DNA from: an uncultured Lachnoclostridium sp.
GTDB taxonomy: Bacteria; Bacillota; Clostridia; Lachnospirales; Lachnospiraceae
DNA length: 51,651 nucleotides
Assembly: GCA_930986645.1 (NCBI GenBank)
Contig: CAKNJS010000014.1
Coordinates: forward strand, 1-51,651
Direction: 5' to 3'
Of the stretch, positions 41,586 through 49,970 are shown in pieces. The stretch's first letter is position 1. Each line of letters opens with the position of its first letter. A program made the position numbers and the translations under genes. Under the pieces are notes generated by a model. It had not been told where the DNA came from. It did no database searches and was given only the letters and a program-made list of their open reading frames with translations.

Positions 41586-42392
41586 TTGGTAGAAGTCCTA
41601 TTTGGCGAGAGCGAAGCGGGTTCTATGAAAAACGCGAGGAGTACACAAAATACAGAGGATTCGGATAAGGTTATCTGTCTCGGTTTCATGATGGATATCG
41701 GGGATATAAAAGAAAGCGTGGACAGCCGATATCGAAAGGATCTGATCTGCTCCATGTATGTACAGGATCAGTGGGGCGGAGATAAGGAACTGAATGAGGA
41801 ATGCCAAAAGCTGGGAGATGTTTACAGTAATGAACTGAAGCGTTTACAGGAGCTCCTCGAGAAAGGTGAGTCTGTCAGGATCTGGTACAGTAACGCGCCA
41901 TATTCCATTTGCGGTTTCTATCATCTGTGCAGTCTTTTGCAGAATTGCGAAAATGAGATCTTCGCTGTAAGGCTGCCGGAGTATGAAGTACGGCAGGATA
42001 ATACGATTGTTTCATATAGTCATTGGGGCGAAGTGCTTCCGGAAAGATTTGCCCGGTATCTGTCTCTTGAAAAGAAAATGAGCAAAATGGAGTTGAAAAT
42101 GTATGCATGGAACTGGGCGGAACTTCAGGAGGATAACAGTCTTCTGCGTGCTGTGGTAAACGGCAGGGTACTCGGTGTCCCTGAAGATTTTTATGATTTT
42201 CTGATATGGAAAAGGATTACAAAGAAACCGGAAAAGGAAGCCCGTCTGATCGGAGATATTCTCGGAAATAGTCCGATCGGTGTGGGAGACTGGTGGTACG
42301 CACAGAGGATTGAAAAGCTGATCAGTCAGGGAAAGATCAAGGTAATCGAAGATTCAGAAAAGAAATATGCCAGACAGATATGCCTTGCATGA
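41586..42392 (+). CDS. DUF1835/DUF3658 domain protein, probable TTG start
   Basis: The protein, 268 residues from the chosen start, opens LVEVLFGESEAGSMKNA, the N-terminus of DUF1835, and ends with a DUF3658 region (LGNSPIGVGDWWYAQRIEKL, which resembles a winged helix). The two-domain form is common in Firmicutes and its function is unknown. The open frame extends to an ATG-less 41520 start, but that region contains the likely promoter and reads as non-family residues; TTG 41586 lies a few bases after AAGGTGAG and gives the family start. Confidence 0.75.
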   Translation: MVEVLFGESEAGSMKNARSTQNTEDSDKVICLGFMMDIGDIKESVDSRYRKDLICSMYVQDQWGGDKELNEECQKLGDVYSNELKRLQELLEKGESVRIWYSNAPYSICGFYHLCSLLQNCENEIFAVRLPEYEVRQDNTIVSYSHWGEVLPERFARYLSLEKKMSKMELKMYAWNWAELQEDNSLLRAVVNGRVLGVPEDFYDFLIWKRITKKPEKEARLIGDILGNSPIGVGDWWYAQRIEKLISQGKIKVIEDSEKKYARQICLA

Positions 42393-42438
42393 GAAGAGTA
42401 CAGGGATTAAAAATGTTTTGAAACTTAAGGAGGAGAAC

Positions 42439-43041
42439 ATGGATTTTACAAAGTTTAAATGGACAAGAGAACCGGAGAGTTACACAATAACAGACGATAC
42501 AGTGGAGGTTGTCACGAAGCCGAACACAGATTTGTGGCAAAGGACATATTATCATTTCCGAAACGATAATGCACCTGTCTTTCAGATGGAGACAGAAGAA
42601 AAGTATTTCAGCTTTATAGTGAAGACAGACTTTGAGGAGAGTCATCATCGGTTTGATCAGTGCGGCATCGTGATGTATCTGGACAGTGAGAACTGGCTGA
42701 AAGGTTCTATTGAGTATGAAAATGAAGAGTATCAGCATCTGGGAAGTGTCGTGACGAATGAAGGATACTCAGACTGGGCGACAACCGTCATAGGAGCTGA
42801 TGTGAAGTCTATGTGGTATCGCTTCAGCCGCAGGGAGGATGATTACTGTATCGAGTGCTCTGAGGACGGAATCCATTTTCAGCAGATGCGCATCTGTCAT
42901 ATGCACAAAGGAAAGGGAAAGATCCGGTTCGGTATCTATGCCTGCTCTCCGGAGGAATCTTCATTTAAGGCGGTGTTCTCAAATATGCATCTGACAGAGT
43001 GTCAGTGGAAAGCCCATGATGGACAGCAGCCGGATGAGTAA
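42439..43041 (+). CDS. DUF1349 (concanavalin-like) domain protein
   Basis: This 200-residue protein matches the DUF1349 family: TKFKWTREPESYTITDDTVE at the start, WQRTYYHFRNDNAPVF near 34, and FDQCGIVMYLDSENWLKGSI near 75, followed by RIGIYA-like RFGIYACSPEESSF near the end. The fold is a concanavalin-type beta sandwich; yeast relatives were linked to ENO1 regulation, but bacterial roles are unknown. AAGGAGGAG precedes the ATG. Confidence 0.88.
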   Translation: MDFTKFKWTREPESYTITDDTVEVVTKPNTDLWQRTYYHFRNDNAPVFQMETEEKYFSFIVKTDFEESHHRFDQCGIVMYLDSENWLKGSIEYENEEYQHLGSVVTNEGYSDWATTVIGADVKSMWYRFSRREDDYCIECSEDGIHFQQMRICHMHKGKGKIRFGIYACSPEESSFKAVFSNMHLTECQWKAHDGQQPDE

Positions 43042-43054
43042 ACGGAAGGGCAGA

Positions 43055-43663
43055 ATGAAGAAAAAGAATCAAAGAAAACTGGTATCTAAGATTCTGCTCG
43101 GAATCGTGGCGCTGCTTATTATTTATACAGGCAAAAACATATATGACATTTGCTCATTCAGTACAGTGGATCAGAAGTGCAGGGCGGATGTGGCAATTAT
43201 TCTGGGAGCGGCAGTAGATGCTGAAGAACCTTCTCCGGTGTACAAGGAGCGCATCAACCATGGGATTACACTGTATGAGGAAGGCTGTGTAGACAGAATC
43301 ATAGTAACTGGCGGATCGCCTGACGGTTCAGAGAGGTCTGAAGCATCGGTGGCAAAAAAGTATCTTCTGGAGCAAGGAATCCCGGATGAGGCTGTACTTA
43401 CAGAAGATACTTCTGCGATCACGCAGGAGAATCTGGAAAACTCCAAGGTGATCATGGATGAAAATGATTATGAGACTGCAATTATTGTCAGCGATCCACT
43501 CCATATGAAACGGGCGATGCTTCTGGCGGAGGACGCGGGGATTACGGCTTACAGTTCGCCGACACCTACTACGAGATATGTCAGCCTGCGGACAAAGATC
43601 CCGTTTCTTTTGAGGGAGACATTTTATTATATCGGATATCAGTGGTACCGCTTGGTATTTTAA
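43055..43663 (+). CDS. YdcF/SanA-type DUF218 membrane protein
   Basis: This 202-residue protein has an N-terminal membrane segment (about 10-30) and an extracytoplasmic DUF218 domain with VAIILGAAVDAEEPSPVYKERI near 48, IIVTGGSPDGSERSEA near 80 and AIIVSDPLHMKRAMLLAEDA near 140. Relatives include SanA and YdcF, linked to envelope integrity and vancomycin exclusion. Upstream ATGs at 43016 and 43034 overlap the previous gene; 43055 follows GGAAGGG and is preferred. Confidence 0.88.
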   Translation: MKKKNQRKLVSKILLGIVALLIIYTGKNIYDICSFSTVDQKCRADVAIILGAAVDAEEPSPVYKERINHGITLYEEGCVDRIIVTGGSPDGSERSEASVAKKYLLEQGIPDEAVLTEDTSAITQENLENSKVIMDENDYETAIIVSDPLHMKRAMLLAEDAGITAYSSPTPTTRYVSLRTKIPFLLRETFYYIGYQWYRLVF

Positions 43664-43684
43664 TTACGAAAGGAAGAGAAAAAG

Positions 43685-44023
43685 ATGATTATTGAGGGAA
43701 ATCAGAAAGAGCTTGACGCTATGAAAGAATTTCATAAGGGAAATCGCAAAGAAGGACTCAGACTGCAGGAGGAGTTTGCAGCAGAATTCCGTGAGGAATA
43801 TAAGGACAAGGATCACTGCCCATGTAAAAAGGCCTGCCGTTATCACGGCAACTGCAAGGAATGTGTGGCAATCCACAGGGCGCATCAGGAGCATGTGCCA
43901 AACTGTATGAGGCCGCTGATCAACAAGAAGATAAAACTTCTTTCCGAACTTACCGAGCATACGATCGCAAATGAAATCGAGCCTCCAAAAGAGGTTTTGA
44001 GAAAAGAGTTTCAGCAGGACTAA
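43685..44023 (+). CDS. cysteine-rich conserved protein of unknown function
   Basis: This 112-residue cytoplasmic protein has a highly charged, helical N-terminal third (MKEFHKGNRKEGLRLQEEF) and then a cluster of six cysteines and four histidines: HCPCKKACRYHGNCKECVAI, followed by HRAHQEHVPNCM. The spacing suggests a bound metal, probably zinc. Clostridial relatives are sometimes annotated as LPS biosynthesis proteins, which the sequence does not support. AGGAAGAG precedes the ATG. Confidence 0.72.
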   Translation: MIIEGNQKELDAMKEFHKGNRKEGLRLQEEFAAEFREEYKDKDHCPCKKACRYHGNCKECVAIHRAHQEHVPNCMRPLINKKIKLLSELTEHTIANEIEPPKEVLRKEFQQD

Positions 44024-44074
44024 GAGGTCTTTCCAGCAGTATGCAGAAGTGTGAAAGGAAAAGAAGGTGATGGA

Positions 44075-44755
44075 ATGACAGAGACAACCTTGTTTATGGA
44101 TAATTTTTACATATTTGATGACGGGCACGTAAGGCAGTTTTTGATTACAGGTGAAGATGAAGCACTGTTGATTGATACCGGTTTTGAGGACAGTCATGTA
44201 TACGAGGCAGTCAGGAAGATTACGGATCTCCCGGTCAGAGTTATTCTGACACATGGAGATGTGGATCATGCGGGCGGACTGAAAGATTTCGGGAAATGCT
44301 GTCTTCATAAAGCGGACTGGCATCTTGTAAAAGGTGACATAGAACTTGAACCGCTTTCAGAAGGAGATGTGTTTATGTGCGGCGGTTATCGTTTTGAGAC
44401 GATCGAGATTCCCGGACATACATATGGGAGCGTGGCGTTTATCGATCGGGAGAAAAAACTTCTTCTGCCCGGTGATTCCGTGCAGAAAGCCGGACCGATT
44501 TTTATGTTCGGCAGTCACCGGAATCTGGATCTTTACATAGAAAGCCAGAAAAAAATGTGCACTCTGTCAGAACAGGTAGAGACGATTTTACCCTGCCATC
44601 ATGAATACCCCATCGGTCCGGAGTGCATCGGAAGAAATCTGGAAGATGCGCTGGCACTGAAAAACGGAGAGCTGGCAGGAGAAAAGCATCCGTATCTGCC
44701 CTGCTATTCTTACAAGGGAAAGTGGACGGAGTTTTATTATGAAAACGAGGCATAA
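44075..44755 (+). CDS. MBL-fold metallo-hydrolase
   Basis: This 226-residue protein has the metallo-beta-lactamase pattern: LLIDTGFEDS near 31, ILTHGDVDHAGG (H60, D62, D64, H65), a GHTYGSVAF histidine near 116, LLPGDSV near 131 and a final PCHHEYP. The usual HxHxDH motif reads HGDVDH here, so the second histidine is an aspartate. Hydrolase of thioesters, RNA or cyclic nucleotides are all possible. ATG 44075 follows AAGGTGATGG; the earlier ATG at 44051 has a poorer site. Confidence 0.87.
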   Translation: MTETTLFMDNFYIFDDGHVRQFLITGEDEALLIDTGFEDSHVYEAVRKITDLPVRVILTHGDVDHAGGLKDFGKCCLHKADWHLVKGDIELEPLSEGDVFMCGGYRFETIEIPGHTYGSVAFIDREKKLLLPGDSVQKAGPIFMFGSHRNLDLYIESQKKMCTLSEQVETILPCHHEYPIGPECIGRNLEDALALKNGELAGEKHPYLPCYSYKGKWTEFYYENEA

Positions 44756-44775
44756 ATAAGGAGTGTGAGGACGTT

Positions 44776-45384
44776 ATGAAGAAATTGATACTGGTATCCA
44801 TGCTCTATCAGGTTACAGATCTGGTAAGGACAATTGAACCGGAACTGGAAGGAAAAACAGTGACCTATATTCCCACGGCGGGTATTGTGGAAGAGGTAGA
44901 GGGAATGATCGAGGATGAGACGAATATTCTGGAAAGTCTGGGGCTCAAAGTTGACGTACTGGAGGTTTCTGCAGCTTCTTATGATTCAATAGTAAGTACC
45001 CTGACAAAAAATGACGTTATATTTGTCGGCGGCGGAAATACGTTTTATCTTTTACAGGAGCTGAGGCGTTCCGGGGCAGATAAGATATTAGTACAGGAAG
45101 TCAATAAAGGAAAATTGTATATAGGAGAATCCGCGGGAGCGGTCATAGCCTGCCCGGATATCGGTTACTGTGCCGGTATGGACAGCCCTGAGAAAGCTCC
45201 GGAGCTGACAGATTACACCGGATTGGGACTGGTGGACTTTTATATTGTGCCGCATATCGGAAATGCAGAAATGGGAGAAGCGGCAAAGAAAGCTGTTGAA
45301 GAATATCATTCCAGATTGGACTTAAAAGTGATCACGGATAAACAGGTTATACAGGTTGAGGACAAAAGTTACAGGACGCTATAA
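44776..45384 (+). CDS. peptidase E-like protein (S51 family)
   Basis: This 202-residue protein has the nucleophile serine S119 in IGESAGAV, the IFVGGGNTFYLLQELRRSG segment near 77, and a DFYIVPHIG segment near 153, matching type 1 glutamine amidotransferase-like S51 peptidases (dipeptidase E, cyanophycinase relatives). It is cytoplasmic. AAGGAG lies 11 bases before the ATG. Confidence 0.88.
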   Translation: MKKLILVSMLYQVTDLVRTIEPELEGKTVTYIPTAGIVEEVEGMIEDETNILESLGLKVDVLEVSAASYDSIVSTLTKNDVIFVGGGNTFYLLQELRRSGADKILVQEVNKGKLYIGESAGAVIACPDIGYCAGMDSPEKAPELTDYTGLGLVDFYIVPHIGNAEMGEAAKKAVEEYHSRLDLKVITDKQVIQVEDKSYRTL

Positions 45385-45386
45385 AG

Positions 45387-45414
45387 TTTGTAAAGAAATT
45401 AATATATTTACAAA
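45387..45414. promoter_or_regulatory. inverted repeat between the S51 peptidase and zinc-ribbon genes
   Basis: TTTGTAAA at 45387-45394 and TTTACAAA at 45407-45414 are perfect inverted copies separated by 12 AT-rich bases. No T run follows, so it is not a terminator; an operator is possible, but no promoter with good consensus is visible here. Confidence 0.3.
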
Positions 45415-45434
45415 TAAGAGATGGGGAGGTTGAG

Positions 45435-45638
45435 ATGATGAAATGCCCATATTGCGGAAATGAAATGCAGGAAGGAAAGATCTGTGCTATAGGCAGCGGT
45501 GCAGCGATGGAATGGAAAGACAGGGAGGAGTCATTCAGACTGAATGATGAACCGAAGGTGGCGGCAGTTATAAACGGAGACCGCATTAGCGGATACCGTT
45601 GTAAAAAATGCAGGAAGATCATTGTGGGGTATGAGTAA
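45435..45638 (+). CDS. small zinc-ribbon protein (DUF6487-like)
   Basis: This 67-residue protein has two CxxC knuckles, CPYCGNEMQEGKI at residues 4-7 and YRCKKCRKIIV near the C-terminus, framing a region with MEWKDREESF. The pattern matches the small PF20097/DUF6487 family. The function is unknown; nucleic-acid or protein binding through zinc is likely. GGGGAGG precedes the ATG. Confidence 0.82.
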   Translation: MMKCPYCGNEMQEGKICAIGSGAAMEWKDREESFRLNDEPKVAAVINGDRISGYRCKKCRKIIVGYE

Positions 45639-45658
45639 TCAGGTGGAGGGATACCGAT

Positions 45659-46315
45659 ATGGTTACTGTAGTTATGGCACTGCTTTTTGCGCTTGAAGGA
45701 GTAATCCTTACAATCACGGCAATTGTCACAGGAATCAAACACTCTGATTTTCCGGATGTCAGAGTCGGATATCATGTACGTGACGCAATGAAAAGTGAGG
45801 AGAAATGGGAAGATTCGAATGAAACGGCAGGACTGGTAAGTGGTACATTTGCTGTAATATTTTTTGCCACAGCCATATTAGTGTATTGGGAAAGGATAGA
45901 TTCATACAGGTCAATTGTATTGTTTTTTATCTATTCTGTTATCGCAATAGGAAGTGTGCTGGTTATTCCGGCTTATTTTCTGAAGAAGTCAGTACGAGTG
46001 AGAAAAAAAGCAAAGAAGATAATAAGAAATGTTTTAATAGTGGTTTTTACTGTTGACGTAGTCTGGATCGTCTGGCTGTACGCCTATTATCATACAAAAA
46101 ACGCTGATAATCTTCCGACACTAGAAAATTTACAGGCTGATGATCTGGACGATCTTGCCGGTTATAAGCGTGGCCAGCTGATCAGTGTGTGGCATAAGCC
46201 GGATGATACGATCAGTGCAGATCAGGATGTGTGGGTACTGGACGGAGACGAGTATCTTCTAGTGACATATGGAACAGGCGGAAAGGTAAAAGAAGCTGAA
46301 TTTATAATTCCGTAG
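45659..46315 (+). CDS. membrane protein with C-terminal beta domain, unknown function
   Basis: This 218-residue protein has four hydrophobic segments (about 2-25, 60-80, 87-108 and 121-142) and a soluble tail. The tail (LENLQADDLDDLAGYKRGQL, then ISVWHKPDDT and VWVLDGDEYLLVTYG) resembles the small domain often found after BlaR-like regions in Lachnospiraceae. GGAGGG precedes the ATG. Confidence 0.68.
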   Translation: MVTVVMALLFALEGVILTITAIVTGIKHSDFPDVRVGYHVRDAMKSEEKWEDSNETAGLVSGTFAVIFFATAILVYWERIDSYRSIVLFFIYSVIAIGSVLVIPAYFLKKSVRVRKKAKKIIRNVLIVVFTVDVVWIVWLYAYYHTKNADNLPTLENLQADDLDDLAGYKRGQLISVWHKPDDTISADQDVWVLDGDEYLLVTYGTGGKVKEAEFIIP

Positions 46316-46370
46316 TTTTAAACAGAATTGACAGAAAATGTCAGGTTAATGCTAAAGGGAGAGGAGAAGT

Positions 46371-46568
46371 ATGAAGAAAAGAACGGCTTTGGTTTTTATC
46401 GTGACTGCCGGACTATTAACAGGGTGTCATGTAATATGGCCGTCTTCACCGGAACTGCCTACTCCGGGAAATTTATATTTAGATGAATATGAGTCAAATG
46501 ATCCACAGATTCTGTTAGCTGATCACAGGGAAGACCTTGTCCCATATATGAAATATGTGGAGGAATAA
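46371..46568 (+). CDS. small lipoprotein
   Basis: The 65-residue product has a basic start, a hydrophobic core and the lipobox LLTGC with Cys at residue 19, then a short acidic tail rich in Pro and Asp. GGGAGAGGAG precedes the ATG, so it is likely translated. It could be a complete small lipoprotein or the truncated start of a longer one. The next gene begins one base after its stop; its final codons supply that gene's GGAGG. Confidence 0.6.
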   Translation: MKKRTALVFIVTAGLLTGCHVIWPSSPELPTPGNLYLDEYESNDPQILLADHREDLVPYMKYVEE

Positions 46569-46569
46569 A

Positions 46570-47082
46570 ATGGGGATGGATGTGGAAAAGAAAGAACAGT
46601 TTATAGAAGTAAAACCGGGACCGGGAATGAGAGAGATAGATGATCTCCCGGTATTATTGAAAAGATGTATAGACGAGGGTTTCCCTCTTGTCGCCATAAG
46701 CCGGGCGACGAAACTGCCAGAGTCGGAACTGCAGGAATACCTGAACGGAAATCTGCCATCGGATTTCTCGAGGACAGAATACCTCAATATATTTTTGATA
46801 CTTCTGCTGCATGAAAAGCCTGTATCAGACACTTACTATCGTGGTTTGATGGACGAGCTGACCCGCGTCTTTGACATTCCGAAAGAGACGATCGCACGCT
46901 ATGCAGGTGTTAGTGTGGAAGAACTGAATGCATTTGAAGACAGCAATAAGAGAGAACAGATCGAGAGATGCATTGCACATCTTTTTGTCACGTTTATACG
47001 GGATTCCAGATTTACGTGTGAAAACGGACCATGGGTAATCACAGGCTGCGGGGAATCGGAGGAAAAAGGAGAAAATCAATGA
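46570..47082 (+). CDS. protein with two helix-turn-helix-like segments, unknown function
   Basis: This 170-residue protein has two segments with the spacing of a helix-turn-helix: FPLVAISRATKLPESELQEY near residue 43 and FDIPKETIARYAGVSVEELN near 105. Between them lies a hydrophobic helix (LNIFLILLLHEK). No family is recognised. TGGAGG lies eight bases before the ATG. Its TGA overlaps the next start (ATGA), so the acetyltransferase downstream is translationally coupled. A regulator of that gene or a sensor protein is possible but unproven. Confidence 0.65.
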   Translation: MGMDVEKKEQFIEVKPGPGMREIDDLPVLLKRCIDEGFPLVAISRATKLPESELQEYLNGNLPSDFSRTEYLNIFLILLLHEKPVSDTYYRGLMDELTRVFDIPKETIARYAGVSVEELNAFEDSNKREQIERCIAHLFVTFIRDSRFTCENGPWVITGCGESEEKGENQ

Positions 47083-47570
47083 GCCGATACTTAACAGATG
47101 ATCAGCAGAAGATCAGAGAGATCAAAGAGAATAAAAAACAGTATCTGGATCTCCTTTTGCTTGCAGATGAGCAGGAAGATATGATCGACCGGTATCTTGA
47201 GAGGGGAATCATGTACGTTCTTGACGATAACGGTATTAAAGCGGAATGCGTGGTGACAGACGAGGGAGACGGAATACTGGAGATCAAGAATCTTGCTGTA
47301 ACGCCCGGCTCTCAGAGACGCGGATATGGGAGACGAATGATCCGGTTTCTTGCGGATACTTACCGTGGGTGTTATGATATTATGCAGGTCGGCACAGGTG
47401 ACAGCCCCTTGACTCTGCTTTTTTATGAAAGATGCGGATTTCGAAGATCCCATGTGGTGAAAGGATTTTTTACGAAGTATTATGATCATCCAATCTATGA
47501 GGACGGACGGCAGCTTGTCGATATGGTATATCTGAGAATGAGTCTGACCTCTGAGACTGATCTTGAATAA
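47079..47570 (+). CDS. GNAT family N-acetyltransferase
   Basis: This 163-residue protein has the acetyl-CoA loop LAVTPGSQRRGYGRRMIRFL near 85 and the late LLFYERCGFRRSHVVKGFF motif. The middle part (GTGDSPLTL, YYDHPIYEDG) matches a YhhY/YvbK-like subgroup. AAAGGAG precedes the ATG, which overlaps the previous stop by four bases. The substrate is unknown. Confidence 0.88.
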   Translation: MSRYLTDDQQKIREIKENKKQYLDLLLLADEQEDMIDRYLERGIMYVLDDNGIKAECVVTDEGDGILEIKNLAVTPGSQRRGYGRRMIRFLADTYRGCYDIMQVGTGDSPLTLLFYERCGFRRSHVVKGFFTKYYDHPIYEDGRQLVDMVYLRMSLTSETDLE

Positions 47571-47589
47571 TCTGAAAAGGAGAACACAT

Positions 47590-49299
47590 ATGAAGGCGTA
47601 TCAGCTAAAAGTATCAATCAAAAATGCGCATCCGCCGATCTGGCGCAGATGTATTGTTCCGGCGGGAATAACATTTTCTCAGTTGGGCGTACTGTTAAAT
47701 GAGATTATGGGATGGAACGGATCGCATCTGTTTTCCTTTGAGTTCCGTGACCTTGGCATGAGGATTGAGGAAATCACAGATGATGACTGGACTGTTTTTG
47801 GTCCTGATGCTGAAGAGGCAACAGAGACTCTGATCGATCCATTTATGGAGCATTCCAAATGGTTTACATATATTTATGATTTTGGCGATGACTGGGAGCA
47901 TCGGGTAGATGTGGAGTCTGTGCTGACGGATTTCGATGAAATGCATCCGGTTGTGGTGAAAGCAAAAGGCGCCTGTCCGTTTGAGGATTGCGGCGGGCTT
48001 TACGGATATTATCATATTCTAAAAGTGCTGGAAAATCCGGCTCATGAGGAGTACGAGGAGACAGCAGAATGGCTGGAAAATACGGGCTATACGACAGATG
48101 AGTTTGATCCGGCATTTTATGATATGGACGAGATGAACCGCAAACTGGAACAGTTTTTTCCAATTCGGCTTGTAAATAAACCGGATACGTCGTGTGCCGC
48201 CGCGCTTTATGAAAAACTGTTTATGAAAGATGACGGTTTTCTGGATGTTATGGAGATCAATGAAAATGAACAATATAGGAAAACATCAGAAGCTGCAGAA
48301 AGAAAAGAAGCCAAGCTTGAAGAGTGGAGAGCGCTGTATGAGGCTGCAATGGCAGTAAAAGAGCTGAAACCATGGGAGACTTTCTATGATATGGATCTCA
48401 TTACTCTGGACGGTGGCTGGGAGGAAGAAGTGTATGCCAGTATACTTGGAAGAAGCGGGGAATGTTACGGAATCACTATATATGAAGGCCTTGACGGCCT
48501 GAATGATTTTATGATGCTTACACTTTCAGATCATATGAATATTCCGTCCGATTTTGCGATGGCGTGTCAGAATAATCTGACCTGCTACTGGGGAAACCGT
48601 GAGGAAATGGACGAAGAACAGCACAGAATCGTCAAAGAACTGGGCTATAAGTTCCGCGGAAAGAATCAGTGGCTGTACTTTCTGTCTTTCAAAAAGGGGT
48701 ATTTCCCATACAATATGGATCAGAATGAAGTACACCGTATGACATCATATCTGGCGCTTCTGAAAGATGCCATTCTGTATTACAGAGACCATCAGATTCA
48801 GGTGAAATTCGAAGCAGAAGAGACATTTGTCTATTCTGCCAAAGGAAAGAAAGTGACAGGCGAGGCAAAGCCGCTGCCTTTTACAGGCCATAATTTCCCG
48901 GTGCTTACTCTTACGGATGAGGAAGTGCTGGAAGAATTGAGAAATTCAGAGAAATGCAGTGTGGTACTTGAAGCTGATATTATCTCTTTGAATGCGGGAG
49001 TACAGGATGCCGTGTATGACCGTCCTGCGAATCCATGGATCTGTCTGCTTGCTGATGCACAATCCGGAATGATATTGGAAGTGGAGATGACAGGACCGGA
49101 GGATGATGAAAAGATCATACTGGCGGAGGAACTGCTCTCATTTATATCACAGCATGGCGTGCCAAAAGAAATCCGGGTGAGAAATGTGTTGATTGAGGCG
49201 ATTCTGGAACAGGTATGTAAGGAATCAGGGATTAAACTCAGACGAGTGAAAAGACTGCCTAATGTGGAAGAATTCATGGAAAACATGAAAAAAATATAA
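47590..49299 (+). CDS. plasmid pRiA4b ORF-3 family protein with C-terminal DUF domains
   Basis: This 569-residue protein starts with the pRiA4b ORF-3 domain (PF07929): YQLKVSIKNAHPPIWRRCIV, then WNGSHLFSFEF near 46 and YIYDFGDDWEHRVDVE near 95, and CPFEDCGGLYGYY near 128. After about residue 250 come two further regions: WETFYDMDLITLDGGWEEEV to YFPYNMDQNEVHR, and a final part with LEADIISLNAGVQDAVYDRP, which resemble DUF7309 and DUF6930. The function is unknown, though the family is common in chromosomes and mobile elements. AAAAGGAG precedes the ATG at 47590; the upstream 47563 start overlaps the previous gene. Confidence 0.85.
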   Translation: MKAYQLKVSIKNAHPPIWRRCIVPAGITFSQLGVLLNEIMGWNGSHLFSFEFRDLGMRIEEITDDDWTVFGPDAEEATETLIDPFMEHSKWFTYIYDFGDDWEHRVDVESVLTDFDEMHPVVVKAKGACPFEDCGGLYGYYHILKVLENPAHEEYEETAEWLENTGYTTDEFDPAFYDMDEMNRKLEQFFPIRLVNKPDTSCAAALYEKLFMKDDGFLDVMEINENEQYRKTSEAAERKEAKLEEWRALYEAAMAVKELKPWETFYDMDLITLDGGWEEEVYASILGRSGECYGITIYEGLDGLNDFMMLTLSDHMNIPSDFAMACQNNLTCYWGNREEMDEEQHRIVKELGYKFRGKNQWLYFLSFKKGYFPYNMDQNEVHRMTSYLALLKDAILYYRDHQIQVKFEAEETFVYSAKGKKVTGEAKPLPFTGHNFPVLTLTDEEVLEELRNSEKCSVVLEADIISLNAGVQDAVYDRPANPWICLLADAQSGMILEVEMTGPEDDEKIILAEELLSFISQHGVPKEIRVRNVLIEAILEQVCKESGIKLRRVKRLPNVEEFMENMKKI

Positions 49300-49320
49300 G
49301 AAAAAGAAGAGGACAATAAT

Positions 49321-49959
49321 ATGGATGAATTAAACGTAAACCAGATGCAGACAGAGAGAAAACCAACAGTAAATGTACCGTTGCTGGCAAAATGGACGAA
49401 TATATTATTCTGGCTTATTATTGTATCAACTGCCGCAAACTTTCTTACAAGCGAAAATGCGACAAATGCAGTGCCGGTGCTGGCATTTACCGGACAGATC
49501 CTGAATATAGTGTCAACTGCCGCTTATGGTGTGGTTCTGATGAAGATCGCATCGGAGAGTATGCACTACCGTAATTCTGCAATCTGTTGTTTTATTACTG
49601 CGGTAATCTCTGTGGCAGTGATACCGATATCGGATGATACGGAATCTTTTATTGCAATTCCGGTCGTTATCGTATCCGTCGTAATCAATATGATCGGAGA
49701 ATACTACGAATTTATTGGACATACAGATGTCCTGCGCGATGTAGACCGGGCTCTTTCGGACAAATGGTTTAAACTTTGGAAATGGTATATTGGTACATTT
49801 TTAGGAATGATTGCAGGAACAGTGCTTGCCGTGATAATACCGTTGATCGGAATGATTGTAGTTCTGGCCTCCACAATTGGAACGCTGGTTGTAAGCATAG
49901 TGAAGATTGTATATGTCTATAAAATGTCAAAAGCATTTCAGAACTATCCGGCGCAATAG
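49321..49959 (+). CDS. integral membrane protein, unknown function
   Basis: This 212-residue protein has a polar N-terminus and about five to six hydrophobic segments (roughly residues 23-42, 52-72, 82-100, 104-124, 160-180, 184-202). Between the fourth and fifth lies EYYEFIGHTDVLRDVDRALSDKW, a soluble loop. No family is recognised. GAGGAC lies before the ATG. It is separated from the DNA glycosylase-like gene by 11 bases. Confidence 0.72.
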   Translation: MDELNVNQMQTERKPTVNVPLLAKWTNILFWLIIVSTAANFLTSENATNAVPVLAFTGQILNIVSTAAYGVVLMKIASESMHYRNSAICCFITAVISVAVIPISDDTESFIAIPVVIVSVVINMIGEYYEFIGHTDVLRDVDRALSDKWFKLWKWYIGTFLGMIAGTVLAVIIPLIGMIVVLASTIGTLVVSIVKIVYVYKMSKAFQNYPAQ

Positions 49960-49970
49960 AGGACAGTTTT

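Noticed and set aside
41332..41592. 86-codon + strand open frame between the YcxB-like and DUF1835 genes
   Set aside because: It has no ribosome binding site, overlaps both neighbours, and its sequence has no protein-like pattern.
46570..47570. GNAT toxin-antitoxin pair
   Set aside because: Known GNAT toxins are paired with short ribbon-helix-helix antitoxins; the upstream protein is 170 residues with a different pattern, so there is no real support.
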